Shown piece after piece: positions 12,736 to 22,700 of a stretch of DNA of 64,000 nucleotides; position 1 is the first letter of the stretch; the number at the start of each line of letters is the position of its first letter. Source of the stretch: Opisthorchis felineus (Eukaryota > Platyhelminthes > Trematoda > Opisthorchiida > Opisthorchiidae). The position numbers and the translations under genes are program-made. Under the pieces are notes generated by a model. The model worked only from the letters and a program-made list of their open reading frames with translations. It did no database searches and was not told where the DNA came from. Where the stretch lies: NCBI GenBank assembly GCA_004794785.1, contig SJOL01004086.1:1-64000 (forward strand), in the 5' to 3' direction.

Positions 12736-13872
12736 ATTATTAACATTTCGTCAACATCGTCGTCATCATTATGATCGACTCCGTGCTAATCCACAATGCC
12801 ATAATCATCATCATCATCATCTTCGTCATTATCGGCAAAATTGTCACCCTCATCGTCATCAATATGACCAGCATCGTAATCAACACCGTCGTGGGTTTCG
12901 GCTTCGTCACCACTATCGTCATCACAATCATCATCTTCATCACTGTGATCGTCATCCAAATCAACGAGATCAGCGTCTTCATTAGTGTCACATTCCTCAT
13001 CTTTGTTGGGAGCATCCTCGTCAGAATTCTCAATATCATCATCATAAACAGCATAACCATGTTCATCATTATCATTATCAACGCAATCATCCTCATTCGG
13101 ATCATCAGGTCCACCATCATCGCCAATTCCTTTATCGACATGATTGCCAACATCATGATGAAATCATCATTGGCATCAAAATCATCAACAATATCATCAT
13201 GCTCGTCAGCACAATGATATTAACCATCATCAGTATAATCTGAACCACAAATGTCGTCTTCACTACCAGCAACAAATTCACCATGAATATCAACTACATC
13301 ATCCTTGGTAGCAAAATATCATCGTGATTCGTATTGTCATCACCGTTCCCAACACCAAAAGCAAAGTCAACGTCACCGGCATGATCACCAGCATTATCAT
13401 GATCTTTATCATTATAATTACCAGGAAAACCATTACGACCAAAAACCTTACGAAAATCATCAACATACGTAGTAAGGCCAAAATTATCTTCAGCATCATC
13501 GTCGGTATTATCATTGTCGTCATCAACATTCACACCATCTTCATTGACGTTACCAGCGTCATCCTCACCGGCATTACCATCATCAGAATCCTCAACTACA
13601 GTCTCATTTTTGTCATTCTTTCCGTTATTTTGATAATGAATGATCATCATTGCCATTATAATCATCCGCATCACCGACATCACCGCCACCATCATAAGCA
13701 CGACGATCTTCTTTTTTCTCGTCATAATTCTCAATATCGTCTTATATATCGTGTACACCATGATCAAAATCCTGTCCATCATCATTGTTGTCCTCAGCAT
13801 TATACTACTCATAGGCATCACAGCGATATTAACTAACGTTCCAAATATATTCGTCACCCTTGTAGAATACTT
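12736..13872 (+). repeat. impure TCA/ATC trinucleotide tract III
   Basis: About 1.1 kb of TCA/ATC/ATT triplets that begins exactly at the trinucleotide tail of B2 and ends just before a 94-bp direct repeat. It has the same G-poor plus strand and false open frames on both strands (for example a 187-codon Asp/Met-rich one at 13294-13857, minus). The position supports growth from the retroposon tail. Confidence 0.9.
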
Positions 13873-13875
13873 TAA

Positions 13876-13969
13876 CGTAATCGGAAAATCCCTATTGAGT
13901 GACGCGTAAAATCACAAGCCAGAAATCGTGGATAATTGAGGTTTATCAAAAAAATGCGGCACTGCTTGT
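13876..13969 (+). repeat. 94-bp direct repeat, left copy
   Basis: Aligns without any gap to 14897-14990, 70 of 94 bases identical by my count, including an uninterrupted CCAGAAATCGTGG. The two copies bracket the Bel/Pao gag relic. They could be remnants of long terminal repeats or a duplicated coding segment: one minus-strand frame gives similar residues in both (VPH-x3-DK-x3-STISG). Confidence 0.7.
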
Positions 13970-14018
13970 TCTGTTAGGGTACCCTTCAGCCCATTCCGGC
14001 CAGCGAAATCAATCAACA

Positions 14019-14750
14019 CTATAGTAGAGCCCAATCCAGTATGCAGAATTGCGTAACGTTGTTCAGCGTAACATAGTTCTTCCTTAGTGTGTCGGTGTCC
14101 TCAACAGCAATGAGGCCTCCGGCCTGTATAATATCAATGAAGCTTTGCGCTATGTCATGGGGCCGTCCGAACTCCTTATGAAGGATATCCATTACCTTTA
14201 CGAAGACGTCGCCTTTTGGTAGGAACAGGCAGTCCTCTATTGCTGCCTTGGCCTCGGTGAACTAATGGATGGGATACATTAGTCGCTGTGTGTCGTCAAG
14301 ATGTCTGCTAGCGACGTTCACTTGGAAGCTTTTCATAAACTTCCAAAATTTACGCGGAGTTTCGTCGAGTTTATCTGTTCCTATCTTCGGTAGCGGCATA
14401 GTTGACATAAGAGGTTTCAGGGAAGCTTTATCGCTAATAAATGCATCCTTTAGAGTGCCACACTCCTGTATCGTGGCGGTGGCACCCAATTGTAGCTCAT
14501 CTTCCGATGGGTAGCTCTGGTGCGTTTCCAGACGTGGACTGGCCAGTGCTTTAAGTTTCGATTCAATGTTCTTCTTACTAATTTCCAGTTGTCGCAAACT
14601 TTCTCCTAATTCTCCCTCTAAAACCTCTCTCTCAAGCGTAGCGTCTAACTGCCGTGGAGAAAACCTGCTAGAATTAATGTTACTAAACTTACTGGACTTT
14701 TGTGGGCAATGACATGGGAAGACAAAACACCGGTTGGCAATGGGGTTCAC
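14019..14750 (-). pseudogene. Bel/Pao retrotransposon gag fragment (DUF1759-like), broken
   Basis: Read on the minus strand, the open part at 14750-14265 begins with a Glu/Leu/Lys-rich stretch likely to form a coiled coil. It then reaches MPLPKIGTDKLDETP, KFWKFMKSF and NVASRHLDDTQRLMY, the pattern of the conserved gag-like domain that precedes the protease in Bel/Pao polyproteins. A stop codon lies at 14262-14264. In the same frame the domain continues to 14022 with AAIEDCLFLPKGD, ILHKEFGRPHDIA and ADTDTLRK-like residues (read: EDTDTLRK), where another stop follows. No protease, reverse transcriptase or integrase follows, so this is an isolated decayed piece. The element would act in cytoplasmic virus-like particles if whole. 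It is flanked by 94-bp direct repeats and by TCA tracts. Confidence 0.8.
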
Positions 14751-14896
14751 CAGGGATGTGGACGGCGTATGATGAGCGTCAAAAATCGCTCCAAGAGGCG
14801 ATCGGGCTTAGGCCCTTTGGCACGATTTCCCTCTACGATTATACATCTTCGTTAGAGATGGTCGCCCGGAGTCCAACAGAAAACGGTTCAATCTGA

Positions 14897-14990
14897 CGTA
14901 TTCGAGAAAGTCCAACTGAGTGACGCGCTAAATTGAAAACCAGAAATCGTGGACTCTTCAGATTTATCAATAGAATGCGGTACTAAATGT
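14897..14990 (+). repeat. 94-bp direct repeat, right copy
   Basis: Partner of 13876-13969, same orientation, same length, about 74% identical with no insertion or deletion. Sequence to the right (to 15.3 kb) holds two GGGGTACAAA-type motifs at 15010 and 15218 but nothing I can name. Confidence 0.7.
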
Positions 14991-15309
14991 ATTAACTACG
15001 TAATAAAGAGGGGTACAAACCTCAAATTATGGGGATTCCTGTCTAAATTCTTGCACAAAGTGCAAATCCAAAGAAAGCCCCGGGGAAGACGGCAAATCGA
15101 TTTAATTAGCGACACACACCTGCGTACAAAACGCGGTAACGCAAATGGTAAAAAACCGAGCGTTAAAATGGTCGGCCAGATTGGTTCGAAATTTCAAGAG
15201 GTGAGAGGTTCATGAGGGGGTACAAATTCGTATTGAGGCTATGAGTTAGACGCAGTAAACAGCTTCTCAGACAAGGGGAGGGTTTGACCGGGGAAAAGAA
15301 GCACAAACC

Positions 15310-16317
15310 CTATTTTTCCATCATCCTCAACGTTCTCTTCAACGCTATCCCCATCAAAAACATCACGTTCAGTATCAGCACGGTCGCTTTGATTATAATC
15401 AACGTTACTGCCCTTATAATCATTAACATCATATTTGGCAGCATCGCCGACAACGTCGTCCTCACCATGGTCAATATCGAAACCAACATCCTTATTATCA
15501 TTATTTCATCCTCCAAACGTCATCAGTAGCTTCATCAAGGTCTTTTGTATCACTATCGTTATCGTCCTCACCATTAACACCATTCTAATCGTCTTGATCA
15601 TCAGGATCCTTTGCATCATTGTTAACGCACTGGTCGATATTCTCACGACCATCGCCATTCTCAGCTTAATCTCTCTCATCGTCATCATCCGCATCTCCAT
15701 ATTTTTTATCACAACCATCATCGAAATAACGCTCATTTGTATTTTCTCCGTCACGATCATCTTCATCGCTATCATTTCGCTCATCATTATCTTCAGCACT
15801 CTCATTCACTTTATATTCATCAATACGGTCATCATTACCAGAATCATCATCATCACGAACCCCATTGGTGTCCTGATCATTATCACCATATTCGTCGACA
15901 TCGACATGATCGTCGACATTATCATCCAGATAATCCTTATGACAACCCACATCATCTTCATTATTATCATCATCACTCTTATCAACAACATCGTCAACAT
16001 CAGGATTTGCAGGATACCCATCATACAAACGATCAGCATGATTAACATCCACACCTTTGTCATCATCAAAATCATTCTCTACGTACTCATCGCCACCATT
16101 CTCATGGTAATTATGATCATCAGTATCACCATCGTCATGACTACCATTATCTTAATCAACATCATTACCGTTGTCATCATCTTTTTCAATGCCAACATCG
16201 TCATCTTCATCACCTTCCTATCATTATGCTCCTTGACATCATCGTTTTATTCGGTTTGCTGCTCTTCCATATCCTCATCATTACCCGCATAATCTTCATC
16301 ATCGATATCTTTCGTTT
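15310..16317 (+). repeat. impure TCA/ATC trinucleotide tract IV
   Basis: A 1 kb G-poor triplet tract like tracts I-III. Its plus strand stays open in one frame for 285 codons (15435-16292), a by-product of the period of three. It ends at a family B copy. Confidence 0.9.
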
Positions 16318-16612
16318 ACCCAACCACCCAAGGCTAGCAGTGATTTTCATTTTTAGTTTGTATCAACCGACTTTATCATTGAACTAGTCCTGCCCCATTT
16401 CCATTGTCCTTGTTTTTCGGTTGCCTCGACCGCACTGACTTTACACGTAAAGCGCATGTCTCGTTGACTGAACCTTCCTCCATGTTGTATTGTTGTCAGC
16501 CGCGTTCAGGTTATAACAACCCAATCATGATCATCACCACTTTTAGTTTCATCTTCATCAACATCATCGGCATGATCGTCGTGATCAGGCGCATCATGAT
16601 CATCAGTTGCAT
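16318..16612 (+). repeat. family B repeat, fragment B5, with short TCA tail
   Basis: Begins CCCAACCACCCAAGGCTAG and TTTTAGTTTGTATCAACCGAC, which line up with CCCAACAGCCCAAGGCTACG and TTTAGTTCAAATCAGCCGG of the reversed B4 copy. It is more diverged than the other copies and internally shortened. A degenerate ATCATCACC tail follows at about 16525-16612. Confidence 0.5.
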
Positions 16613-16689
16613 GCCCACCGCCTTTCGGTACAGCGTTTCCAGCCGCCACTGTTTCACTCATCGATCACTTTGGTATTTGTTTTGGATAT

Positions 16690-17060
16690 CTGGGCAGTGC
16701 AGTAGCTTATATGATTGGTGCGCAAATGCAGGGCTTCCAGTGGACATTTAACTGGGGAGTCTTGGAGTGAGCAATACATTGGAGACAATAACTTGGATGC
16801 AAGATGGCCATCAAAGATGACACTGGGTGCTGTCTGACAATGCCTTTTAGCATTGATATGACACGCCCCGGTGTCCCGATACACCAATACGACAATGCCC
16901 TAAACAACTAGTAATCCTTTCACACTTCATTGCTAAATCACTCTTTGGCTGCCCCTGAATGGCTTCCACCCTATTCGTGGTTGTGCAAAAATGCCATTTA
17001 ATGAATTCAGCCCATTTGGCATATGTTGAAATTAACCAAGCCTGCGCAATCTGGGTGAAG
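16690..17060 (+). repeat. dispersed repeat family C, copy C2
   Basis: Related to C1 at 4.5-5.15 kb: shared CAGTGGAC, a ACTTGGATGC-like segment, AAATCACT and TTCGTGGTTGTGCAAAAA in the same order and spacing. No coding frame survives. Confidence 0.5.
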
Positions 17061-19144
17061 TAAGTAAGTCATCTACTGTGAGCATTTTATTCCCACAGAA
17101 ATCCATCCGAAGTGCTCCAATGTTGTTGATGCGGTGTTTGCGCTAAACCTAAGCAATGCTCCGAAAATAGCGATGATCAAATACTGAAAGACTTTTGACA
17201 TTCTCGGCGTGCCAAGTTTCTTCCTCGCAAAATTATAACTGCGAATTCACACCTACAACACAGCAGATGTGGGTTCAAAAAAGCAGCCGTGGCCTTTTCA
17301 GTAAGATGGCATCTTTCTCGAGATCAACTGGATTGATACGGTTGCCTATGTATACATCTCTGTTTATCTCCTCAACTGGCTCATCTGCGAGCATGAGATT
17401 AGGTATCGAGCGCACCTAGTATTGCAGCAAAACTTCCTACTTCGAAGGTTGAAGCACGTGCCACGTCTTAACTAAGTATACTTGACCTTATTTATTATTG
17501 TTTTTATTGCAACGGCATCAGATTCAATAAGTGCCATATCGTATCATATCATATCGTATCATATCATATATTGATGAGAGACAGCAACCGGAACTTCTTT
17601 CACACCGGCATTAGAGATTGATATTGAGTCCTCCATAGTCATATCAGCGACAACGTTGAACCAGAAAAGTAAACAATCGGCGTTGCCTAAAACCGCTGGA
17701 GGTTGTGAACTCAGGTGAGAGCTTCCAGGGGACTTTCACATGTTTGCGGAAGTTGTTCAACACAATTTTTCGGTTGTGTTTAATAAAAATATCGTGTGGG
17801 CCGAGGCTATGCTTAGGTTTGGTTGATAGATATTGTAGGTGGATGTGTCAGTCAAGTCTCATCCTTTTGCAACAGTTTATTCTGGAAATGTGTCTAAAAT
17901 GTTTTGCCGCTTAAACCCTGATACTTATTGCACGCAAAGTTTTGTAAGGAATGTTTGTAGGGATTGTTTAACGAGTCCTCCATGGTATTACACGTAAATC
18001 ACCAGGGCTACACAAATACCCTTGAACCTAGCAACCAATTTGTCCGTTTATTGTAAGCAGCCAATATTTCGCTTTTATATTTATTGGATTTACATGACTT
18101 TGTGCATAAAAACAATGCACTGCGGTCTTTAAGGTTCATCGTATTATTAATAATTTCATCGGATCGATGGTGAATTGCCTGACCACGACCGTTAGTGGAA
18201 GATCCCGTCGACGAAGTCCACTTGTTTACAGTTGATCGGAAGAACAAATTGAAAAATTAAAACCAATCGCAACCAATGAGGCTGAGTTACAACACGTTTT
18301 CTGTTCTTCGCGGATTCACATTGTCCAGAGGTTAGTGAGGCCTCCTGTATGCAACACATGGTCTTACACACCTGTGCAAAATATGAGACTTCAGTGACTT
18401 TAACCTTGAATCATTTGTTCTGATATGATGAGGACCAGGTAGACCTACATGGTAGATGAACAAAATAGTACTAGATGAATGTCTCCGCGGTTAAAGAAAA
18501 GCTTTTTAATGTTCTTCTTCACGTTTGTCTTTAACTAAATTCCATGGAATTATTGGCAGAGCTCAAAATAAGGAAGACACTTATTGTCTTGACTACACGG
18601 CAATGCGATGAACGAATAAATAGACAGCATTTTTGAAATCCTGATTATTTCGGTGGAATAGACAATCCAAGCGAATCGCCCAAGTTTGCTGATTGGCTGT
18701 TCTGAAAACCAACATCTGACGAGTTCTTTTTATAAAGCCGAATCAACAAAGTGTTGTGAATGCTCACGCACGGCCATAGGTCTCACCTTTTCAAAATGTG
18801 CCATTTCTTATCAAAAGCTGTATTAACTGGAACCCATTACATGGTTCTTACGTGGTGGACTCTGTTGCTCCTTCACCGGTGTTCTTGTAGTTTACACGCT
18901 TGGTCGACCAGGGTTGTATTTGACTTGCCATAACATGCAATTGCAAGGGAAAATAAAGCTCGGACTCAAAAAAGAGGTAGGCGCACTCCAGATTCAAGCG
19001 TGAATCCATATATTCTTTCATGATGTTTGAACATGTACACACCGATCGGCACGCAAAGAAATTTTTTCAAAATTTATTCTAAAAGTGCACTCAAACCTGG
19101 CTCTAGTATTAATCCGTACGAAAAGTTCGAGCAGTTTGGCCCAG
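17061..19144. other. unassigned sequence with a small pentanucleotide repeat
   Basis: No gene recognised. The only structure is the ATATC/GTATC array at 17536-17570. A 79-codon minus-strand frame (18008-18247) has no homology I can see. Confidence 0.45.
17536..17570 (+). repeat. ATATC/GTATC pentanucleotide microsatellite
   Basis: Seven 5-bp units. The variants follow the order a-g-a, a-g-a, giving a 15-bp higher-order unit present twice, with a final ATATA. Confidence 0.9.
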
Positions 19145-19385
19145 CACAAAACAGTAAAGAGTGTGTCCAGACGGAGCACGCTACTCATTGGGGTTGCTGA
19201 AAAATCATCAACTCATGGCCGGTTTTGTCAACTTGGAGCACATCAAGTAGGCTCACGTCCTAATTTCCGTCATCCTTGTGTTCTCCTTTAAACCCAGTTG
19301 CAGGAAAGGAACGAAACAGAATCACTTAGACACTAATTTAGTTTTCAGTAGTGACTCAAAAGAGACTAGCTTAACCTCTGGTTCA
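19145..19385 (+). repeat. repeat family E, plus-strand arm of an inverted pair
   Basis: Matches the reverse complement of 21070-21300. The best core is GCACATCAAGTAGG followed by CCTAATTTCCGTCATCC, with similarity continuing on both sides at about 70% (for example AACCCAGTT versus AACCCAATT, and TCAGTAGTGACT versus TCATTAGTGACT). The arms are 1.7 kb apart. Confidence 0.7.
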
Positions 19386-21069
19386 TGATATTGTTCTAAT
19401 GTATAATGACTGCGTTGTACAAATCAGGCTGGCTTGTTGGAAATGAATAATGTTACAAAAGGGTTTTCACAAGTGGAAAATTAACATTTTCCAAAATGAT
19501 GGTAACCTGAACATTAGAGAAGACTCTGGTGTGTCATCCATATTGTCAATAAAATGTTACTCCCATTGAAAAACTTAGTATGACAAATATTGAAATTGGT
19601 TTTACTTTACGGGGCTCTCACTGGTTGTTCTCCCTTTATTATTGCAACACTGGAGTACTATACATGAACTATTAAACACTGTTGAAGCTTTGTGCGCAGC
19701 CACTTATTTCTGTTTGGGTTTGGAAAGATTTTGCAACCCACAGTTAGTTCGAGCGAATTCAGAATTCTAGCCCTATCTGCATGCTTTCGGATACTTGGCC
19801 TTTCAAACAAGTCATGTATTATTGAGATCAAAAGATCTAATGAGATTTAGCCGTTAAAATTTGTTGGTTCAGAGTGACAACTGCAATGAATACGCAGTGG
19901 ATGGTGTAACGCCACGAAGAAAGGACCACACAGCAGTGTACTTACTTTTGCTCCTCTCTGACCACTCTGAGTTGTACTGGGGGGAGTTGCGTGTGACACC
20001 CACGGGAGGCCCATGTACCAGATCGGCCGGTGGCTTAAGGACTGTCTAACAAAGATTTCTGCCCCTCCTTGTTGAGATTGGCACATGTGTGTCAGCTTGC
20101 TCCTTAACAACAAACACCGCTGCACTGGTTTTGGGCTTATGACCCAGCGGCCTTTGTTGCGGACCACAACCGTGCGCATGACTGGGCACCCTGGGGTATC
20201 GCAGCACGCGGACCAACATAAATTGTTAATCTAATAAATGGTTCAAGTTACGTCGGAAGTCACTTGCTGCCGTATATATTAGGCCAAGCAAGAGAAGACA
20301 GGCTAATGCTGGCATTTCCATCGTTTCTCTCTTACATTTTAGTAATACCCTTCCTCACCACCCTTTTCGCTAGCATCATCTCCGTAGGCCCAGTGTCCGT
20401 CCGAACACTGCCCATCGTATTTATCAGAAACTTTTATGGTCCATTCAACCGCCGCTGCCACAGACATCTGTAAAAACCCGAGGCGGTGCACGGACAACAA
20501 AAAACACGTGCCGCAGTCATGTGCCAACGGGCTGTTTCCTTGCTCCCACAAATACACATGTAGCTGTTGATTCGGGCTCAGCGTGCCATCTTTCGCAATC
20601 GTTTTCAAGTAGTCTGATTGATGTAAGACCGCCTTAAGTCACAAAATTTCCGCTTGCCGATTGGTTACGACAGACAGCTTATGTGAACCTGATTGAGGCA
20701 AATCGATCATCAATGGCATGCGGGCGAACGTGTTGATCGCAGGTGTGTAGCTCTGCACAACACTGAGAAAACATGTGAGCAGTGTCTGACCTCGAAATTT
20801 CATCTGCGCATCTGATAAAAGCTATGTAACCTGTTTGCAGGCTTATTTGGGATCCATTTATACGCTGTTCTGCTGTCCTTAGATGCACCAAAGCGGCTTC
20901 CAGAAAACATGTTTTGTTTTGGATCGCTTAGGATTTTCCGAGCACACGAAACCCTTGACCTCTCCCTTTGCTGAATGCTCGCAAAAGCGCACAGGCATAT
21001 TCAAACGAGGGGATTATCAGTAAAGTACAGCTAATGGCGATGTGGTCTATCTGTATTGCAATTTGGTTA
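19386..21069. other. unassigned spacer between the family E arms
   Basis: 1.7 kb with no recognised gene. A patch near 19900-20200 is somewhat GC-richer than its surroundings. At about 20360-20470 on the minus strand a short frame is framed by a pyrimidine-rich TTTTTACAG and a GTGAGG, but its product matches nothing I know. Confidence 0.4.
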
Positions 21070-21300
21070 GAATGTGGGGGTTAGTTACGGTTTAGTCACT
21101 AATGAGAACCGAACTAGTGCGTAGCTGAATTTGTTTCGCTCTTTTCGTTTAATTGGGTTTTACGTATAACACAGGGATGACGGAAATTAGGACGCGAACC
21201 TACTTGATGTGCCCCAAGTGTGACAAAATCCGGTCACAAAACCACGAAAAAAATTTTAAAAGCCATTTAAAAACTTCTGCTGTGCATCCGTCAAAATTGT
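21070..21300 (-). repeat. repeat family E, minus-strand arm of an inverted pair
   Basis: Reverse-complement partner of 19145-19385 with the core GGATGACGGAAATTAGGACG. Two oppositely inserted copies of one repeat, or the ends of one old foldback element, would both give this layout. Confidence 0.7.
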
Positions 21301-22189
21301 AGTAAAGGCGAGATCCTTACAATAATTTTCACGCTGTGTGATATACGTGACATGTGTCGTGGCGGCCAGGGTATTCTGGCCACAGACGTCTCTGGTTACT
21401 TCCTGTGTAGATTGATCGGAAAATTGCAACTGTCAATATAACTTGTCCAGAGTGACGACATTCTACAAGAAAATAGAGGTCACCGTTCATGGGCGGGACA
21501 TTTTAGACTTTATACCTTCCATATTTACACCTGCTGGTGAAATTTTGCCATGGGCCCTTTGCTGTTAACTGTAAACAGTGTTTTTCGGCTTGTACTTACA
21601 CAATTTCTCTCATTCGTTCCCTGCGTTATACATAGAAGCATTGACGAACCTATGCAAGCACGCAAGCACTGAGACAATTATGCACGCTCGCGAGCTCATA
21701 GACACATACGCACGCTCAAAAGCACGCATGCACACACCTGGCATCGGGAGCAGCGCACCGAAAATGTGCTTACTGGCGAATGACACGTGAGTCATGTCAT
21801 TTGCTAAGCAAGTTCTCTGATAGATCAACATGCCCGCTGAAAAAGCTTGCTGAAGAAGATCTCCCAAGCCGTAAGTGTGCATTTTCCGGCTACACTTTTA
21901 GACACTGAAACACAACGGTTTGACGAACTTAGCTGCGTGAAACTTTATCGTACCTTTGGTGACCAAGTGCGCAAGTGCATTCGTCCATGTGCACATCCAC
22001 GAGCATTTCTAGCTGCTCTTTGAAAAGCGCATTGTCGTTGTCCACTGGCCAACGGTGTTGTCACCAATTCATAGCTCGCGATAATCCTACATTTCACCAT
22101 TTCCTGACAGACAGTGGTATAATAGATTTATGTTCTGACAAGCATCACTTCATATTATCAGGCGGCCGAAGATTCTGAAAATAAAACAC
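21301..22189. other. unassigned sequence
   Basis: No gene seen. A 90-bp stretch around 21650-21740 is enriched in GCACGC/CACGC words but is not a regular tandem array. Confidence 0.4.
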
Positions 22190-22700
22190 ACGTGATTTCT
22201 CGGGATTCTGCGAATTCCACCACTTCATCATCTTAACTTACGCTTCGTGTGACCTGGCTAAGGTCTCAACTCTTCAAGACCACGGAGCCTCGGCAATTAT
22301 TCGCAGTTTCATTTTAAATTGGCGGACCGGACCGGTGAAACATCACCACTTCTCCAGATCCATTGTTCTGTTTCTTCATTTTTCTTATTTTCTGTTCTAT
22401 TATCACATACCATGCAGGATTCATTAGTTCTTCCCTTCTCCCGCTGTGTTGCTTCAGGCCATCTTCGAGTCGTACCATCTGGTTTTGCCTCAATTTGGCA
22501 TGTTTCCTGGACGTCAGATGAAAACTTTCCACTATGTGTCAGTTTAGGCATGACCTCATGTACTAAATAATGCCCATTATTTTTGTCTCTCTAGCTCCTC
22601 CGGGTACCTAAAATTGAATGCTGTCTTACCTTTATCATCATCATTATGTTCAGGACTGATGGTTTGTCACTCACCAGCTGAGAGTACGTATTGATATTAT
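22190..22700 (+). repeat. family B repeat, copy B3 (diverged)
   Basis: Aligns with B4 read in reverse: CATCATCTTAACTT then GTGTGACC as in B1, GAGCCTCGGCAATTATT, TTTTAAATTGGCGGACCGG, TTATCACATACCATGCAGGA against TTATCACGTACCAGGCAGGA, and AATGCCCA. The 3' end carries ATCATCATTATG and CACTCACCAGCTGAGA in place of the usual terminal sequence. The oldest-looking long copy. Confidence 0.6.

Noticed and set aside
15435..16292. 285-codon Ile-rich plus-strand frame resembling a membrane protein
   Set aside because: Lies wholly in TCA tract IV; the hydrophobicity is an artefact of ATC/ATT codons.
20360..20470. Possible minus-strand exon between TTTTTACAG and GTGAGG
   Set aside because: The product matches no family I know, and such borders occur by chance. 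Not enough to call a gene.
21650..21740. GCACGC-rich patch as a tandem repeat
   Set aside because: Words recur but with no constant period.
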